Assembly (NCBI GenBank): GCA_964407285.1 | Contig: CAYOVG010000130.1 | Location: forward strand, 1-17,130 | DNA length: 17,130 bases | Reading direction: 5' to 3' | Origin: CAYOVG01 sp964407285 | Lineage (GTDB): Bacteria; Desulfobacterota; Syntrophobacteria; Syntrophobacterales; Syntrophobacteraceae | Shown: positions 6,808 through 14,652 of the stretch, one piece after another | Layout: the number at the start of each line of letters is the position of its first letter | Position numbering within the stretch: the stretch's first letter is position 1 | The notes under the pieces: generated by a model | Told to the model about the DNA's origin: nothing | Seen by the model: only the letters and a program-made list of their open reading frames with translations | Database searches by the model: none | Translations under genes and position numbers: made by a program

Positions 6808-8616
6808 ATGCTGCAAGAACAGGTAGTCAAAGGGAAGCCGTGGGCCTCCTTAAGTCTCATAACTCCATACCTGAAGAAATACGCGATCCGGCTGTTTGTC
6901 GGATTTCTGGCGCTGATAGTCGTTGACATTCTGCAGCTTCTGATACCCCGGGTGATCAAATGGGCCGTGGATGAACTGCAGAATGGAACGGCCACTCCAA
7001 GGGGACTCCTGATCCATGGAGGCGAGATTCTCCTGCTGGCGCTGGTGATCGGCCTCCTGAGGTTCGTATGGCGCTGGTTGCTCTTCGGGTTTTCTCGACT
7101 TCTGGAGACTCACTTGCGCGACAGGATGTTTTCACATATCCTCACTCTCGACAAAGCCTTTTATCAGCGCAGGACAATCGGCGACATCATGGCCCTTGCC
7201 ACCAACGATCTCTCTTCGATCCAACTGGCCACCGGCATGGGTTTCGTGGCGATGGTGGATGCGGTAGTGCTGAGCCTCGCCGCCATCGCGTTCATGGCTT
7301 ACATCCATCCCACCCTGACGCTCATCGCGCTGGCCCCTATGCCGGTCCTGGCGTTTATGGCGCGGTTCCTGTCAGCCAGGGTGCATGGCCGATTCAAACG
7401 CGTTCAAGAGCAATTCTCGAAGATGACCGAATTCGCGCGTTCGACCATCTCCTCCATGCGCCTTATCAAGGCCTATAGCCAGGAAACGGCGCAGGCCCGA
7501 CGCTTCCACGACCTGGGGGAAACCTATGTCCGCGACAACCTCAGGCTGGCCGTCGTGCAAGGCACGCTTTTTCCGATATCCACTTTCATTGGAAATGTGA
7601 GTCTTCTGCTGGTGCTCTTCTTCGGCGGCCGTTTGACCCTGAACGGCGCCATAACGGCAGGGGATTTCGCCGCATTCATCACCTATCTTTTCATCCTGAC
7701 CTGGCCGATGATGGCCATGGGATGGGTGGCCAATCTCTTTCAGCGCGGGGTTACTTCCCTCGAGCGTATTCAGGACCTGCTCAACGAACGTCCCGTCGTC
7801 GAATCGCGGTTGCCGGCAAACGAACCGGAGTCGAAACCGCCGCATATCGTTCACGGCAACATCGCGGTGCGGGACCTCACTTTCTCCTATCCCAATCAGA
7901 ATCATCCGGCTATCCGGGGGGTCAGCCTCGATATAGGTCCGGGGCTTTTAGGGATTGTGGGAAGGACCGGTTCCGGGAAGACGACCCTGTGCCATCTCCT
8001 GGCCAGGCTCTACCCGGTCGCCGACAATACTATCTTCTTCGACGGAAGGGACGTGAACGCGCTCCCCGTCTCCACCGTAAGATCGGCCATATCGTACGTG
8101 CCCCAGGACGTGATCCTTTTTTCCGAGACCATAGCTTTCAACATCGCCATGGGGAAGCCGGACGCAGCGCGGGAAGAGATCGAGGAAGTAGCCCGGGCGG
8201 CTGCCATTCACCATGAGATCATGGCCATGCCCGAAGGGTACGACACGAGGATCGGCGAGCGGGGGATAAAGCTTTCCGGAGGACAGCGCCAACGGCTGGC
8301 GCTCGCCCGGGCGCTCCTTCCGGACCGACCCGTCATCGTCATCGATGATGGACTCTCGGCAGTGGACATGGAAACCGAACACGCCATCATACGTTCGATG
8401 GCCTCATATCTGAGAAACCGCACGTGTATCATCGTCTCGCACAGGGTGGCTCCCCTGGTGGAAGCCGGGCGCATCGTTGTTCTCGAAGACGGGAAAGTGG
8501 TCGCGTCGGGCAGCCATGAACGCCTGATGACCCTCAGTCCGTTTTACGCCGGCATCTACGAGCATCAGACTCAAAACGGACGGGGAGACGGGGAGAAGCC
8601 CGGCGAAGCCGTCTAG
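6808..8616 (+). CDS. ABC exporter half-transporter with degenerate catalytic site, MdlA-like
   Basis: The 602-residue protein has an N-terminal six-helix exporter domain (about 1-325) and a C-terminal ATPase: Walker A GRTGSGKTT (near 386-394), signature LSGGQ (near 489), Walker B VIVIDDGLSAVD (near 510) and H-loop SHR (near 544). The residue after the Walker B aspartate is Asp, not the catalytic Glu. That substitution is typical of one subunit of heterodimeric exporters such as MdlA, BmrC and TM287, where this ATP site binds but hardly hydrolyses. The partner is the next gene. GGAAG seven bases upstream supports ATG 6808. It begins 78 bases after mlaD on the same strand, so co-transcription with the lipid transporter is likely and a lipid or amphiphile substrate is possible, but unproven. 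Confidence 0.9.
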   Translation: MLQEQVVKGKPWASLSLITPYLKKYAIRLFVGFLALIVVDILQLLIPRVIKWAVDELQNGTATPRGLLIHGGEILLLALVIGLLRFVWRWLLFGFSRLLETHLRDRMFSHILTLDKAFYQRRTIGDIMALATNDLSSIQLATGMGFVAMVDAVVLSLAAIAFMAYIHPTLTLIALAPMPVLAFMARFLSARVHGRFKRVQEQFSKMTEFARSTISSMRLIKAYSQETAQARRFHDLGETYVRDNLRLAVVQGTLFPISTFIGNVSLLLVLFFGGRLTLNGAITAGDFAAFITYLFILTWPMMAMGWVANLFQRGVTSLERIQDLLNERPVVESRLPANEPESKPPHIVHGNIAVRDLTFSYPNQNHPAIRGVSLDIGPGLLGIVGRTGSGKTTLCHLLARLYPVADNTIFFDGRDVNALPVSTVRSAISYVPQDVILFSETIAFNIAMGKPDAAREEIEEVARAAAIHHEIMAMPEGYDTRIGERGIKLSGGQRQRLALARALLPDRPVIVIDDGLSAVDMETEHAIIRSMASYLRNRTCIIVSHRVAPLVEAGRIVVLEDGKVVASGSHERLMTLSPFYAGIYEHQTQNGRGDGEKPGEAV

Positions 8617-8668
8617 CGTTCAGAGATCTTCGTCCAAAAACCCGGAAAGATCATCGGCAGGAAATTCA

Positions 8669-10525
8669 ATGCATTACGGATACGGATACTTCGAAGAGGA
8701 AAAACTCGGGAAGGTTCGCGATATCAGGCTGTGGAAGCGGATCTTCGCCTACATACGGCCCCACTGGCGCGGCGTCGCGTTATCGGTGGCGCTCGCGCTC
8801 CTCATTACGGCCTCCGGCCTGGTTCTTCCCTACCTGATCCAGGTGGGTATCGACGACTATATTACCGACACCGGCCTAGATATGGATACCAGGATCTCCG
8901 GCCTGACCCGGCTCGCATTTATATTCCTGGGTATTGCGATCTTCGGCTTCCTTGCGAACTTTTTCCAGGTGGTTGTGCTGGAATGGTCGGGACAGCGCAT
9001 CATGCACTCCCTTCGGCGGCATACTTTCGATCACCTCCTGACGCTCAATCTTTCATATTTCAACTCCAATCCCGTGGGGAAGCTGGTCACGCGGGTCACA
9101 AACGACATCCAGAACATGCACGAGATGTTCACGTCGGTGATCGTGACGCTTTTCAACGAGGCCATCAGGCTCATCGGGATATTGGCGATTCTTTTCTGGA
9201 TGAACTGGCGGCTTACGTTGATGCTCAGCATCATATTTCCCGTAATGGTCGTCATCACCAATATTTTCGGAAAGCTGTCACGGGATTCTTTCCGGTCGCT
9301 AAGGACGCAACTCGCCAGGATCAATGCCTACATCCAGGAGGCCATCTCGGGAATCGCCGTCATTCAGCTCTTTCTCAGGGAAAAGGATACGGGCGAGCGG
9401 TTCGTCGACCTCAACTGGTCGCACTACCGGGCGGCCATGAACCAGATCAAGTTATTCGGTATCTTCACTCCGATCATCGATCAGATGAGCTACCTGTCCA
9501 TGGCCCTCATCATCTGGTACGGAGGCGTTCAGATTCTCGACGGCAACATGACCATCGGCATGCTGGTGGCCTTCATCTCCTACATGCGACAGTTCTTCCA
9601 ACCCATCAGGGAACTGTCGCAGAAGTATACCATCGTTCAGTCGGCGATGGCTTCCGCCGAGCGCATCTTTCAGCTCATCGAGACTCGCGACGTGCTGCCG
9701 GCGCCCCAATCGCCTGTAGTCCCGAACGAACTGCGGGGAGAAATCAAGTTCAGAGACGTAACCTTCGGCTACGATGCGGGCCGGCCCGTTATCAACGGCC
9801 TCAATTTCCACATCCGCCCGGGAGAGACCCTTGCGATCGTGGGAGCTACGGGAGCGGGCAAAACTACCATCATAAACCTCCTGGAACGGTTCTACGACCC
9901 CGACGGAGGTGAAATCCTTCTGGACGGCATGGACCTGCGCATGCTTGACACCCGCCGACTCAGGGAGCAGATCGGCCTCATCATGCAGGATGTCTTCATC
10001 ATACCAGGTTCCGTGCGGGAAAACATTTTGCTGGATAAGAACCTGTCCGAGGACGAACTGCGGGGGGTTATCGAGCGATCCCAGCTTTCCTCGCTCGTGG
10101 AGCGGCTCCCCGACGGTTTGGAGACGAGAATCGGTGAAGGCGGGATCGATCTTTCGGCCGGGCAGAGGCAGTTGCTGGCTTTCGCAAGGGTGCTGGCCCG
10201 AGACCCCAGGATTCTGATTCTGGATGAGGCTACGGCCAGCATCGACACGGAAACCGAAATGCTCGTGGAACAGGCCGTTCAGGCCACCCTGGCCCACCGG
10301 ACCAATATCGTGATCGCTCACCGCCTTTCCACCATCCGGCGCGCCGACCGCATATTCGTTATGGCGCACGGACGGATCGTCGAAAGAGGCGCCCATGACT
10401 CGCTCATGGCCCGGCAGGGGCTGTACTATCGCCTCCAGATGCTCCAAAACGGCGCACACGGAGACAATTTTCCACCCCACTCTCCACCATCCGCGCCCCC
10501 TTCCCTCGGTGGCGGAGACGCCTGA
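8669..10525 (+). CDS. ABC exporter half-transporter with intact catalytic site, MdlB-like
   Basis: This 618-residue partner has six membrane helices (about 30-330) and an ATPase domain: Walker A GATGAGKTT (near 392), signature LSAGQ (near 494), Walker B ILILDEATASID with the catalytic Glu (near 515) and H-loop AHRLS (near 549). The signature deviates from LSGGQ (Ala for Gly). In heterodimeric exporters the degenerate signature of one subunit pairs with the degenerate Walker B of the other, and this is exactly the pairing seen with the upstream gene. The last 20 or so residues (PPHSPPSAPPSLGGG) are proline-rich and probably disordered. AGGA six bases before ATG 8669 supports the start. A GC-rich hairpin follows the stop codon, so the operon probably ends here. 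Confidence 0.9.
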   Translation: MHYGYGYFEEEKLGKVRDIRLWKRIFAYIRPHWRGVALSVALALLITASGLVLPYLIQVGIDDYITDTGLDMDTRISGLTRLAFIFLGIAIFGFLANFFQVVVLEWSGQRIMHSLRRHTFDHLLTLNLSYFNSNPVGKLVTRVTNDIQNMHEMFTSVIVTLFNEAIRLIGILAILFWMNWRLTLMLSIIFPVMVVITNIFGKLSRDSFRSLRTQLARINAYIQEAISGIAVIQLFLREKDTGERFVDLNWSHYRAAMNQIKLFGIFTPIIDQMSYLSMALIIWYGGVQILDGNMTIGMLVAFISYMRQFFQPIRELSQKYTIVQSAMASAERIFQLIETRDVLPAPQSPVVPNELRGEIKFRDVTFGYDAGRPVINGLNFHIRPGETLAIVGATGAGKTTIINLLERFYDPDGGEILLDGMDLRMLDTRRLREQIGLIMQDVFIIPGSVRENILLDKNLSEDELRGVIERSQLSSLVERLPDGLETRIGEGGIDLSAGQRQLLAFARVLARDPRILILDEATASIDTETEMLVEQAVQATLAHRTNIVIAHRLSTIRRADRIFVMAHGRIVERGAHDSLMARQGLYYRLQMLQNGAHGDNFPPHSPPSAPPSLGGGDA

Positions 10526-10533
10526 TGCGGGTT

Positions 10534-10570
10534 GCGCCGGTAGCCCCGGCGCCCCGGCATCCGGTCTTTT
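10534..10570 (+). terminator. GC-rich hairpin after the ABC exporter genes, likely terminator
   Basis: GCGCCGG (10534-10540), a five-base loop and CCGGCGC (10546-10552) form a perfect seven-base stem nine bases after the stop codon. A short CCGG-CAT-CCGG hairpin and TCTTTT follow (to 10570). The T run is not directly behind the main stem, so termination may be imperfect. Confidence 0.45.
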
Positions 10571-10615
10571 CCGTTCTTTACCCTACAATTGCCCTAAAAT
10601 AGTACTCCCCGGTTC

Positions 10616-10644
10616 TTGATCTTTGTACCTTCCGTTCCTATTAT
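10616..10644 (+). promoter_or_regulatory. Candidate sigma70 promoter for the glycan cassette
   Basis: TTGATC (10616-10621, four of six) is followed after 17 bases by TATTAT (10639-10644, five of six). A start near 10651 would give a leader of about 450 bases before the epimerase gene. Unusually long, so a nearer promoter may exist, but none with both boxes is evident. Confidence 0.4.
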
Positions 10645-10680
10645 CCAACTATCATGCTTAATAAGCAGGCCGGTCTTATA

Positions 10681-10702
10681 ACACGGCATTCAAATACCGT
10701 GT
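10681..10702 (+). repeat. Inverted repeat, operator-like dyad
   Basis: ACACGG (10681-10686) and CCGTGT (10697-10702) are perfect inverted arms, and the inner bases ATT/AAT extend the symmetry with one mismatch. The dyad lies about 30 bases downstream of the predicted transcription start, where a repressor could act. No T run follows, so it is not a standard terminator. Confidence 0.35.
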
Positions 10703-11099
10703 CAAACCAGCCGGTTGCCGGACCTGATGCGATCATACAGTTCTTTCTCAAGAGGAATAAGTCAATCAATTCAGTAGATGTTCACCTTTGGATCTTATGC
10801 GCGTGCATATGAACCTTCGGGATTGTGGGGCTCCAACCTGTTGAAGTTCAATGAAAATGGTTGCTTTCACTCCATATCGCTTCCAATACCATATCCATAT
10901 GTGGAGAGGTGTCGCCGCCGTACCCGCATTCTACATATAGCTCATGCAGAGAGCCGGAACGAGGGATAACGCGAGAATAGAATTCAAATTGAAGCCTGCC
11001 GGCATTCTACGTCTCTGTACGAGGAATTCCAGATACATCTGCATATCGTTTTAGTGAATATACATAACCGGAACTGTGCGAACAAGGAGGGAATGATAC

Positions 11100-12218
11100 T
11101 TGAGCAAGCGCATACTGATAACTGGTGGAGCAGGCTTCATCGGCTCTCACGTTGCCGATGAATTGCTGAGTCGCGGGTATAGCGTACGCGCCCTCGATAA
11201 CCTCTCTCCACAGGTACACGGCCCCGCACGAGCCAGGCCCGATTACCTGAGCGATGATGTGGAGCTTATTGTCGGAGATATCCGTGACGCACGGATCGTA
11301 CGGCGTGCGCTCAAGGGGGTGCATGCAGTTTACCACTTTGCGGCTATGGTGGGCGTGGGCCAGAGCATGTACGAGGTTGCCGAGTACACGGAAGTCAACA
11401 ACATGGGAACGGCCGTTCTGCTGGAGGCCCTACTTAGAAAGCCCGTTGAGCGACTGATCGTCGCATCCAGCATGAGCATTTACGGAGAGGGGCTCTACCG
11501 CACCCCCGACGGAACCAAATGCAACGGCGTCTTCCGGAGCATGGAACAACTGAAGTGCGGAGACTGGGAAGTGCACAACGGCGAAGGACGGCCCCTCATC
11601 CCTATCCCGACGCCGGAAACCAAGGCTTCATCGCCCGCTTCGGTCTATGCTCTGTCCAAACTCGATCAGGAACGGATGTGCATGATGATCGGAAGCGCGT
11701 ACAAGATTCCCACCGTGGCCCTGCGCTTCTTCAACGCATTCGGCCCTCGCCAGGCGCTGTCCAATCCCTACACGGGCGTTCTCGCCATATTCGCATCACG
11801 CTATCTCAATGGAAATGCCCCCCTGATATTCGAGGACGGTTATCAACAGCGAGATTTCGTAAACGTTAAGGATATCGCGCAGGCATGCCGGCTGGCTCTC
11901 GAGGCTCCCGAAGCCGCTGGCCACGTTTTCAACGTTGGGAGCGGTGAACGCTATACCGTTCGGGAAGTGGCCGAGAGGATGGGAAACGTTCTCGGCGTCA
12001 GGCATATCCGGCCCTTCATATCGGCAAGGTACCGTGTGGGCGACATACGGCATTGCTTTGCAGATATTGGATTGGCCCGCGGAATTCTGAAATACGAACC
12101 GCAAGTCTCATTGGAGGCAGGGCTCACCGAACTGGCCGAATGGCTCGAGGGCCGGGAAGTCTGCGACTGCGTGGCCAGGGCCGGCTCGGAACTCGCCGTC
12201 AGGGGACTTACGGTATAG
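11100..12218 (+). CDS. NAD-dependent nucleotide-sugar epimerase/dehydratase, WbiB-like
   Basis: An extended short-chain dehydrogenase of 372 residues acting on nucleotide sugars. It has the NAD-binding GGAGFIG (residues 9-15), acidic DN after the second strand, the serine loop VASSMSIYGEG (near 120-130), and the catalytic Y183-ALS-K187. The insert before the Tyr (IPIPTPETKASSPASVYALS) recalls dTDP-L-rhamnose 4-epimerase (WbiB) and relatives. 4-Epimerisation of a deoxysugar is therefore a reasonable guess, not a firm assignment. FFNAFGPRQ and QQRDFVNVKDIA are standard substrate-loop motifs. The start is TTG 11100: AAGGAGGG lies nine bases before it and the Rossmann strand follows at once. ATG 11093 is out of frame. 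It leads the glycan cassette, and the next gene starts 24 bases after its stop. Confidence 0.85.
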   Translation: MSKRILITGGAGFIGSHVADELLSRGYSVRALDNLSPQVHGPARARPDYLSDDVELIVGDIRDARIVRRALKGVHAVYHFAAMVGVGQSMYEVAEYTEVNNMGTAVLLEALLRKPVERLIVASSMSIYGEGLYRTPDGTKCNGVFRSMEQLKCGDWEVHNGEGRPLIPIPTPETKASSPASVYALSKLDQERMCMMIGSAYKIPTVALRFFNAFGPRQALSNPYTGVLAIFASRYLNGNAPLIFEDGYQQRDFVNVKDIAQACRLALEAPEAAGHVFNVGSGERYTVREVAERMGNVLGVRHIRPFISARYRVGDIRHCFADIGLARGILKYEPQVSLEAGLTELAEWLEGREVCDCVARAGSELAVRGLTV

Positions 12219-12242
12219 TCCGGCAAAGGAGAAAACGCCGAA

Positions 12243-13541
12243 TTGAAGTACGCTCTCGTCAATCCCAACTGGTCGTTTAACGGAAGTGTGTACTTCGGAT
12301 GCCGTGAACCCCATCTGCCCCTTGAATACGGCTATGCGAAAGCGCTTCTGGAGTGTGAGGATCACGAGGTAATCGTTGTCGATGCTCACATGGAGGGTCT
12401 TGCACCCCGTGAAATCAGGAGCATCCTGTCGGCGTTCGATCCGGACTTCACAGTGGTAACCACCGCTCCGACCTACCTGTTCTGGCGGTGCCCGCCTCCG
12501 GAACTTCGCGCGCCCGGCGAGGTTGCAAGCGAAGTGCGCGGTGTCGCGGGCATCCTCATCGCAGTAGGCCCCCACGGTTCGACGACCCCGGCGCCGACCG
12601 CGCAAAAACTGAATGCGGATACGGTCATACGAGGTGAATTCGAAGAGGTCCTGCCGATGATGGCTCAACTGCTGGAAGACGGCTGGGAGGGGATACCTTC
12701 GCTCTACTATGCGGATGCGGCCGGCGAACGAAACATCCGAACTCTTCCGCACGAGGCGGACCTCTCATCCCTTCCCGCGCTCCACTGGCCGGATGCGGTC
12801 ATCCAAAAGCACCGGCACCACCATCATCGTTTCGATGCGCCCCCACGGGGTCCGGGAGCCGAGATGGAAACGTCACGGGGATGTCCGTACCGGTGCACGT
12901 TCTGCGCGAGGGACAATTTTCGAAAGCGGTACCGGAAACGCCCGCTACCCGTGGTGCTGGACGAACTGGACGGTCTCCTGGCGCGGGGAGTCGAGTACGT
13001 CTACTTCATCGATGAAACCTTTATGCCCGATGAAGCTCTGCTTTATGCTCTGTGCGACCGGCGAGTCAAATTCGGCATACAGACGCGGATCGATCTCTGG
13101 AGTCCGCAAATGATAGAACTCCTGGGGCGGGCGGGATGCGTGTCCATCGAGGCGGGAGTCGAAAGCATCACCGACGAGGGACTCAGGTCGCTCCACAAAA
13201 GCTGCGGTGTTCCTTTGCAGGAGCTGACCGAAAGGTTGATTATGGCAAAACGGCATGTGTCCTTCGTTCAGGCGAACCTTATCAGCACCGGGGCGGACGG
13301 TCCGGAACGGATCGAGGAATGGCGCAGCCGACTCCACCGTTACGGGGTGTGGGCTAATAAGCCCGTTCCGCTGTTCCCCTACCCCGGGTCTGCGTTGTAC
13401 GCCGGGAAATGGGGGGTCCCCGACGATCTCGCATGGGAGCGCGCTCATGAGTACTACCTGGCATCCGTTGCCGAGTTCAGCGACATTCAGGAGCAAAGCC
13501 CTCTCCCCCTTTCACTCCTCGAGATGAGGCCGGAACAATGA
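12243..13541 (+). CDS. B12-binding-type radical SAM protein of a glycan cassette
   Basis: This 432-residue protein has an N-terminal Rossmann-like domain of the B12-binding type (about 1-165) and a radical SAM domain with the cluster motif C214-PYR-C218-TF-C221, which binds a 4Fe-4S cluster and S-adenosylmethionine. Such proteins perform radical methylations and rearrangements. The substrate is unknown; the context suggests a sugar or glycan intermediate. The B12 domain lacks a lower-axial histidine motif in the right loop, as in many of this class. A histidine-rich stretch, HRHHHHR (190-196), sits just before the cluster motif. From memory, it resembles TIGR04295, a B12/radical SAM family found in oligosaccharide loci; I could not check this. 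TTG 12243 follows AAAGGAG by 11 bases, a rather long spacing. The stop overlaps the next start (ATGA). Confidence 0.85.
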   Translation: MKYALVNPNWSFNGSVYFGCREPHLPLEYGYAKALLECEDHEVIVVDAHMEGLAPREIRSILSAFDPDFTVVTTAPTYLFWRCPPPELRAPGEVASEVRGVAGILIAVGPHGSTTPAPTAQKLNADTVIRGEFEEVLPMMAQLLEDGWEGIPSLYYADAAGERNIRTLPHEADLSSLPALHWPDAVIQKHRHHHHRFDAPPRGPGAEMETSRGCPYRCTFCARDNFRKRYRKRPLPVVLDELDGLLARGVEYVYFIDETFMPDEALLYALCDRRVKFGIQTRIDLWSPQMIELLGRAGCVSIEAGVESITDEGLRSLHKSCGVPLQELTERLIMAKRHVSFVQANLISTGADGPERIEEWRSRLHRYGVWANKPVPLFPYPGSALYAGKWGVPDDLAWERAHEYYLASVAEFSDIQEQSPLPLSLLEMRPEQ

Positions 13542-14626
13542 ATAAGAGCCATTTGCCGCAACGGGTGCTCATGACCGTGGACAGCTTCGGGGGGGTATGG
13601 ACCTATGCCATGGAGCTTTCCCGCGCCTTGGGCGGTTACGGAACCAAGGTAGTCCTGGCCGCGATGGGGGCCCCACTTACTCCGCACCAGGAACGGGAAA
13701 CGCGGAACGCCGCCAATCTGACTCTCTTTTGCAGCACTTTCAAACTGGAATGGATGCGGGACCCGTGGGAGGACGTCCGGCGCGCCGGTGAATGGCTCCT
13801 CCGGATCGAGCGGGAGTTCCAGCCGGACATCGTGCATCTCAACGGCTACGTTCACGGCGCACTGCCCTGGCATGCCCCCGTATTGACCGTAGCCCATTCC
13901 TGCGTGTACTCCTGGTGGACCGCGGTACGCGGCGCTCCCGTACCGGAGTGCTGGGATCGGTACCGGAACGAAGTCTCCCGAGGCGTCCAGGCCGCGGGGC
14001 TCGTAGTGGCTCCCTCATCGGCGATGATGGATTCGATCGAATACTACTATGGCCCCGTGCGATGCGCCAGGGTCATACCGAACGGCATCGGCGTGCACGT
14101 ATACGCACCGGCCCCGAAAGAGCCTTTCATCCTCTCCGCCGGCCGCCTTTGGGACGAAGCCAAGAACATCGGCGCCATGGGAAAAGTTGCCCCTCATCTG
14201 CCATGGCCGGTCTATGTGGCGGGAGATGACCGGCACCCTGAAGGCGGGAGCGCGCGCATCGAAGGCGTACGCTGCCTGGGACGCCTTGCGCCGTCCGACC
14301 TGGCCCGGTGGTATGCCAGGGCGTCCATATATGCGCTGCCCGCGAGGTACGAGCCGTTCGGGCTGACCCCCGTCGAGGCGGGCCTCTCCGGATGCGCCCT
14401 CGTGCTGGGCGACATTGCGAGTCTTCGCGAGATATGGGGCGACGCGGCCGTGTTCGTTCCTCCGGAAGATGAACGAGCCACGGGGGATGCAATCAAGGAG
14501 CTGATATTCGATGACGGTTACCGCAAGACCATGGCGGACCTAGCACTGCAGCGGAGCAGGCAATTCTCGCTCGAGCGCATGGCGGACGAGTACCTCGATG
14601 CTTACAATCGGATGCTGAACCCGTGA
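13538..14626 (+). CDS. Glycosyltransferase, GT4-like
   Basis: A GT-B fold transferase of 362 residues that moves a sugar from a nucleotide donor to a growing glycan, with retention of configuration expected for GT4. The N-terminal domain starts with the glycine loop MTVDSFGGVWTYAMEL (acceptor side). The C-terminal donor domain has SAGRLWDEAKN near residue 200 and the E272-PFGLTPV-E280 motif (E-x7-E) typical of GT4, followed by ASLREIWGDAAVFV. Everything expected is present and the length is usual. Its ATG overlaps the stop of the radical SAM gene by four bases, so the two are coupled in translation. Donor and acceptor sugars cannot be told from sequence. It appears to be soluble or peripheral at the cytoplasmic membrane, with no signal peptide or membrane segment. 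Confidence 0.88.
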   Translation: MNKSHLPQRVLMTVDSFGGVWTYAMELSRALGGYGTKVVLAAMGAPLTPHQERETRNAANLTLFCSTFKLEWMRDPWEDVRRAGEWLLRIEREFQPDIVHLNGYVHGALPWHAPVLTVAHSCVYSWWTAVRGAPVPECWDRYRNEVSRGVQAAGLVVAPSSAMMDSIEYYYGPVRCARVIPNGIGVHVYAPAPKEPFILSAGRLWDEAKNIGAMGKVAPHLPWPVYVAGDDRHPEGGSARIEGVRCLGRLAPSDLARWYARASIYALPARYEPFGLTPVEAGLSGCALVLGDIASLREIWGDAAVFVPPEDERATGDAIKELIFDDGYRKTMADLALQRSRQFSLERMADEYLDAYNRMLNP

Positions 14627-14652
14627 TGACGATTGCGGCAGGAGGGGACCCC

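Larger units (their letters stand above)
10571..11099. other. GC-poor intergenic spacer before the glycan cassette
   Basis: This gap of more than 500 bases is clearly poorer in G and C than the genes either side. It contains a promoter candidate (10616-10644), a dyad (10681-10702), a repeated CATTCTAC (near 10928 and 11003), and the ribosome site of the next gene (AAGGAGGG, 11084-11091). Open frames inside it (such as 10778-10969) lack ribosome sites and protein-like composition. I see no riboswitch; in particular no B12 box (GCCACTG), although a B12-type enzyme is encoded downstream. Confidence 0.6.

Noticed and set aside
10641..10649. A DnaA-box-like TTATCCAAC
   Set aside because: A single imperfect site with no other boxes, no AT-rich unwinding element and no dnaA or dnaN nearby; gyrB here is not in an origin-type gene cluster.
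10778..10969. A 63-codon open frame in the spacer before the glycan cassette
   Set aside because: There is no ribosome site, the composition is not protein-like and there is no recognisable domain.
10571..11099. A cobalamin riboswitch ahead of the B12-type enzyme
   Set aside because: No B12-box core (GCCACTG) or similar conserved block is present in the spacer.
12366..12401. A D-x-H-x-x-G match (DAHMEG) in the radical SAM protein, like the B12-ligating histidine motif
   Set aside because: In cobalamin proteins that motif lies in the loop after the first strand. Here it lies after the second strand of the Rossmann domain, so it is probably a chance match.
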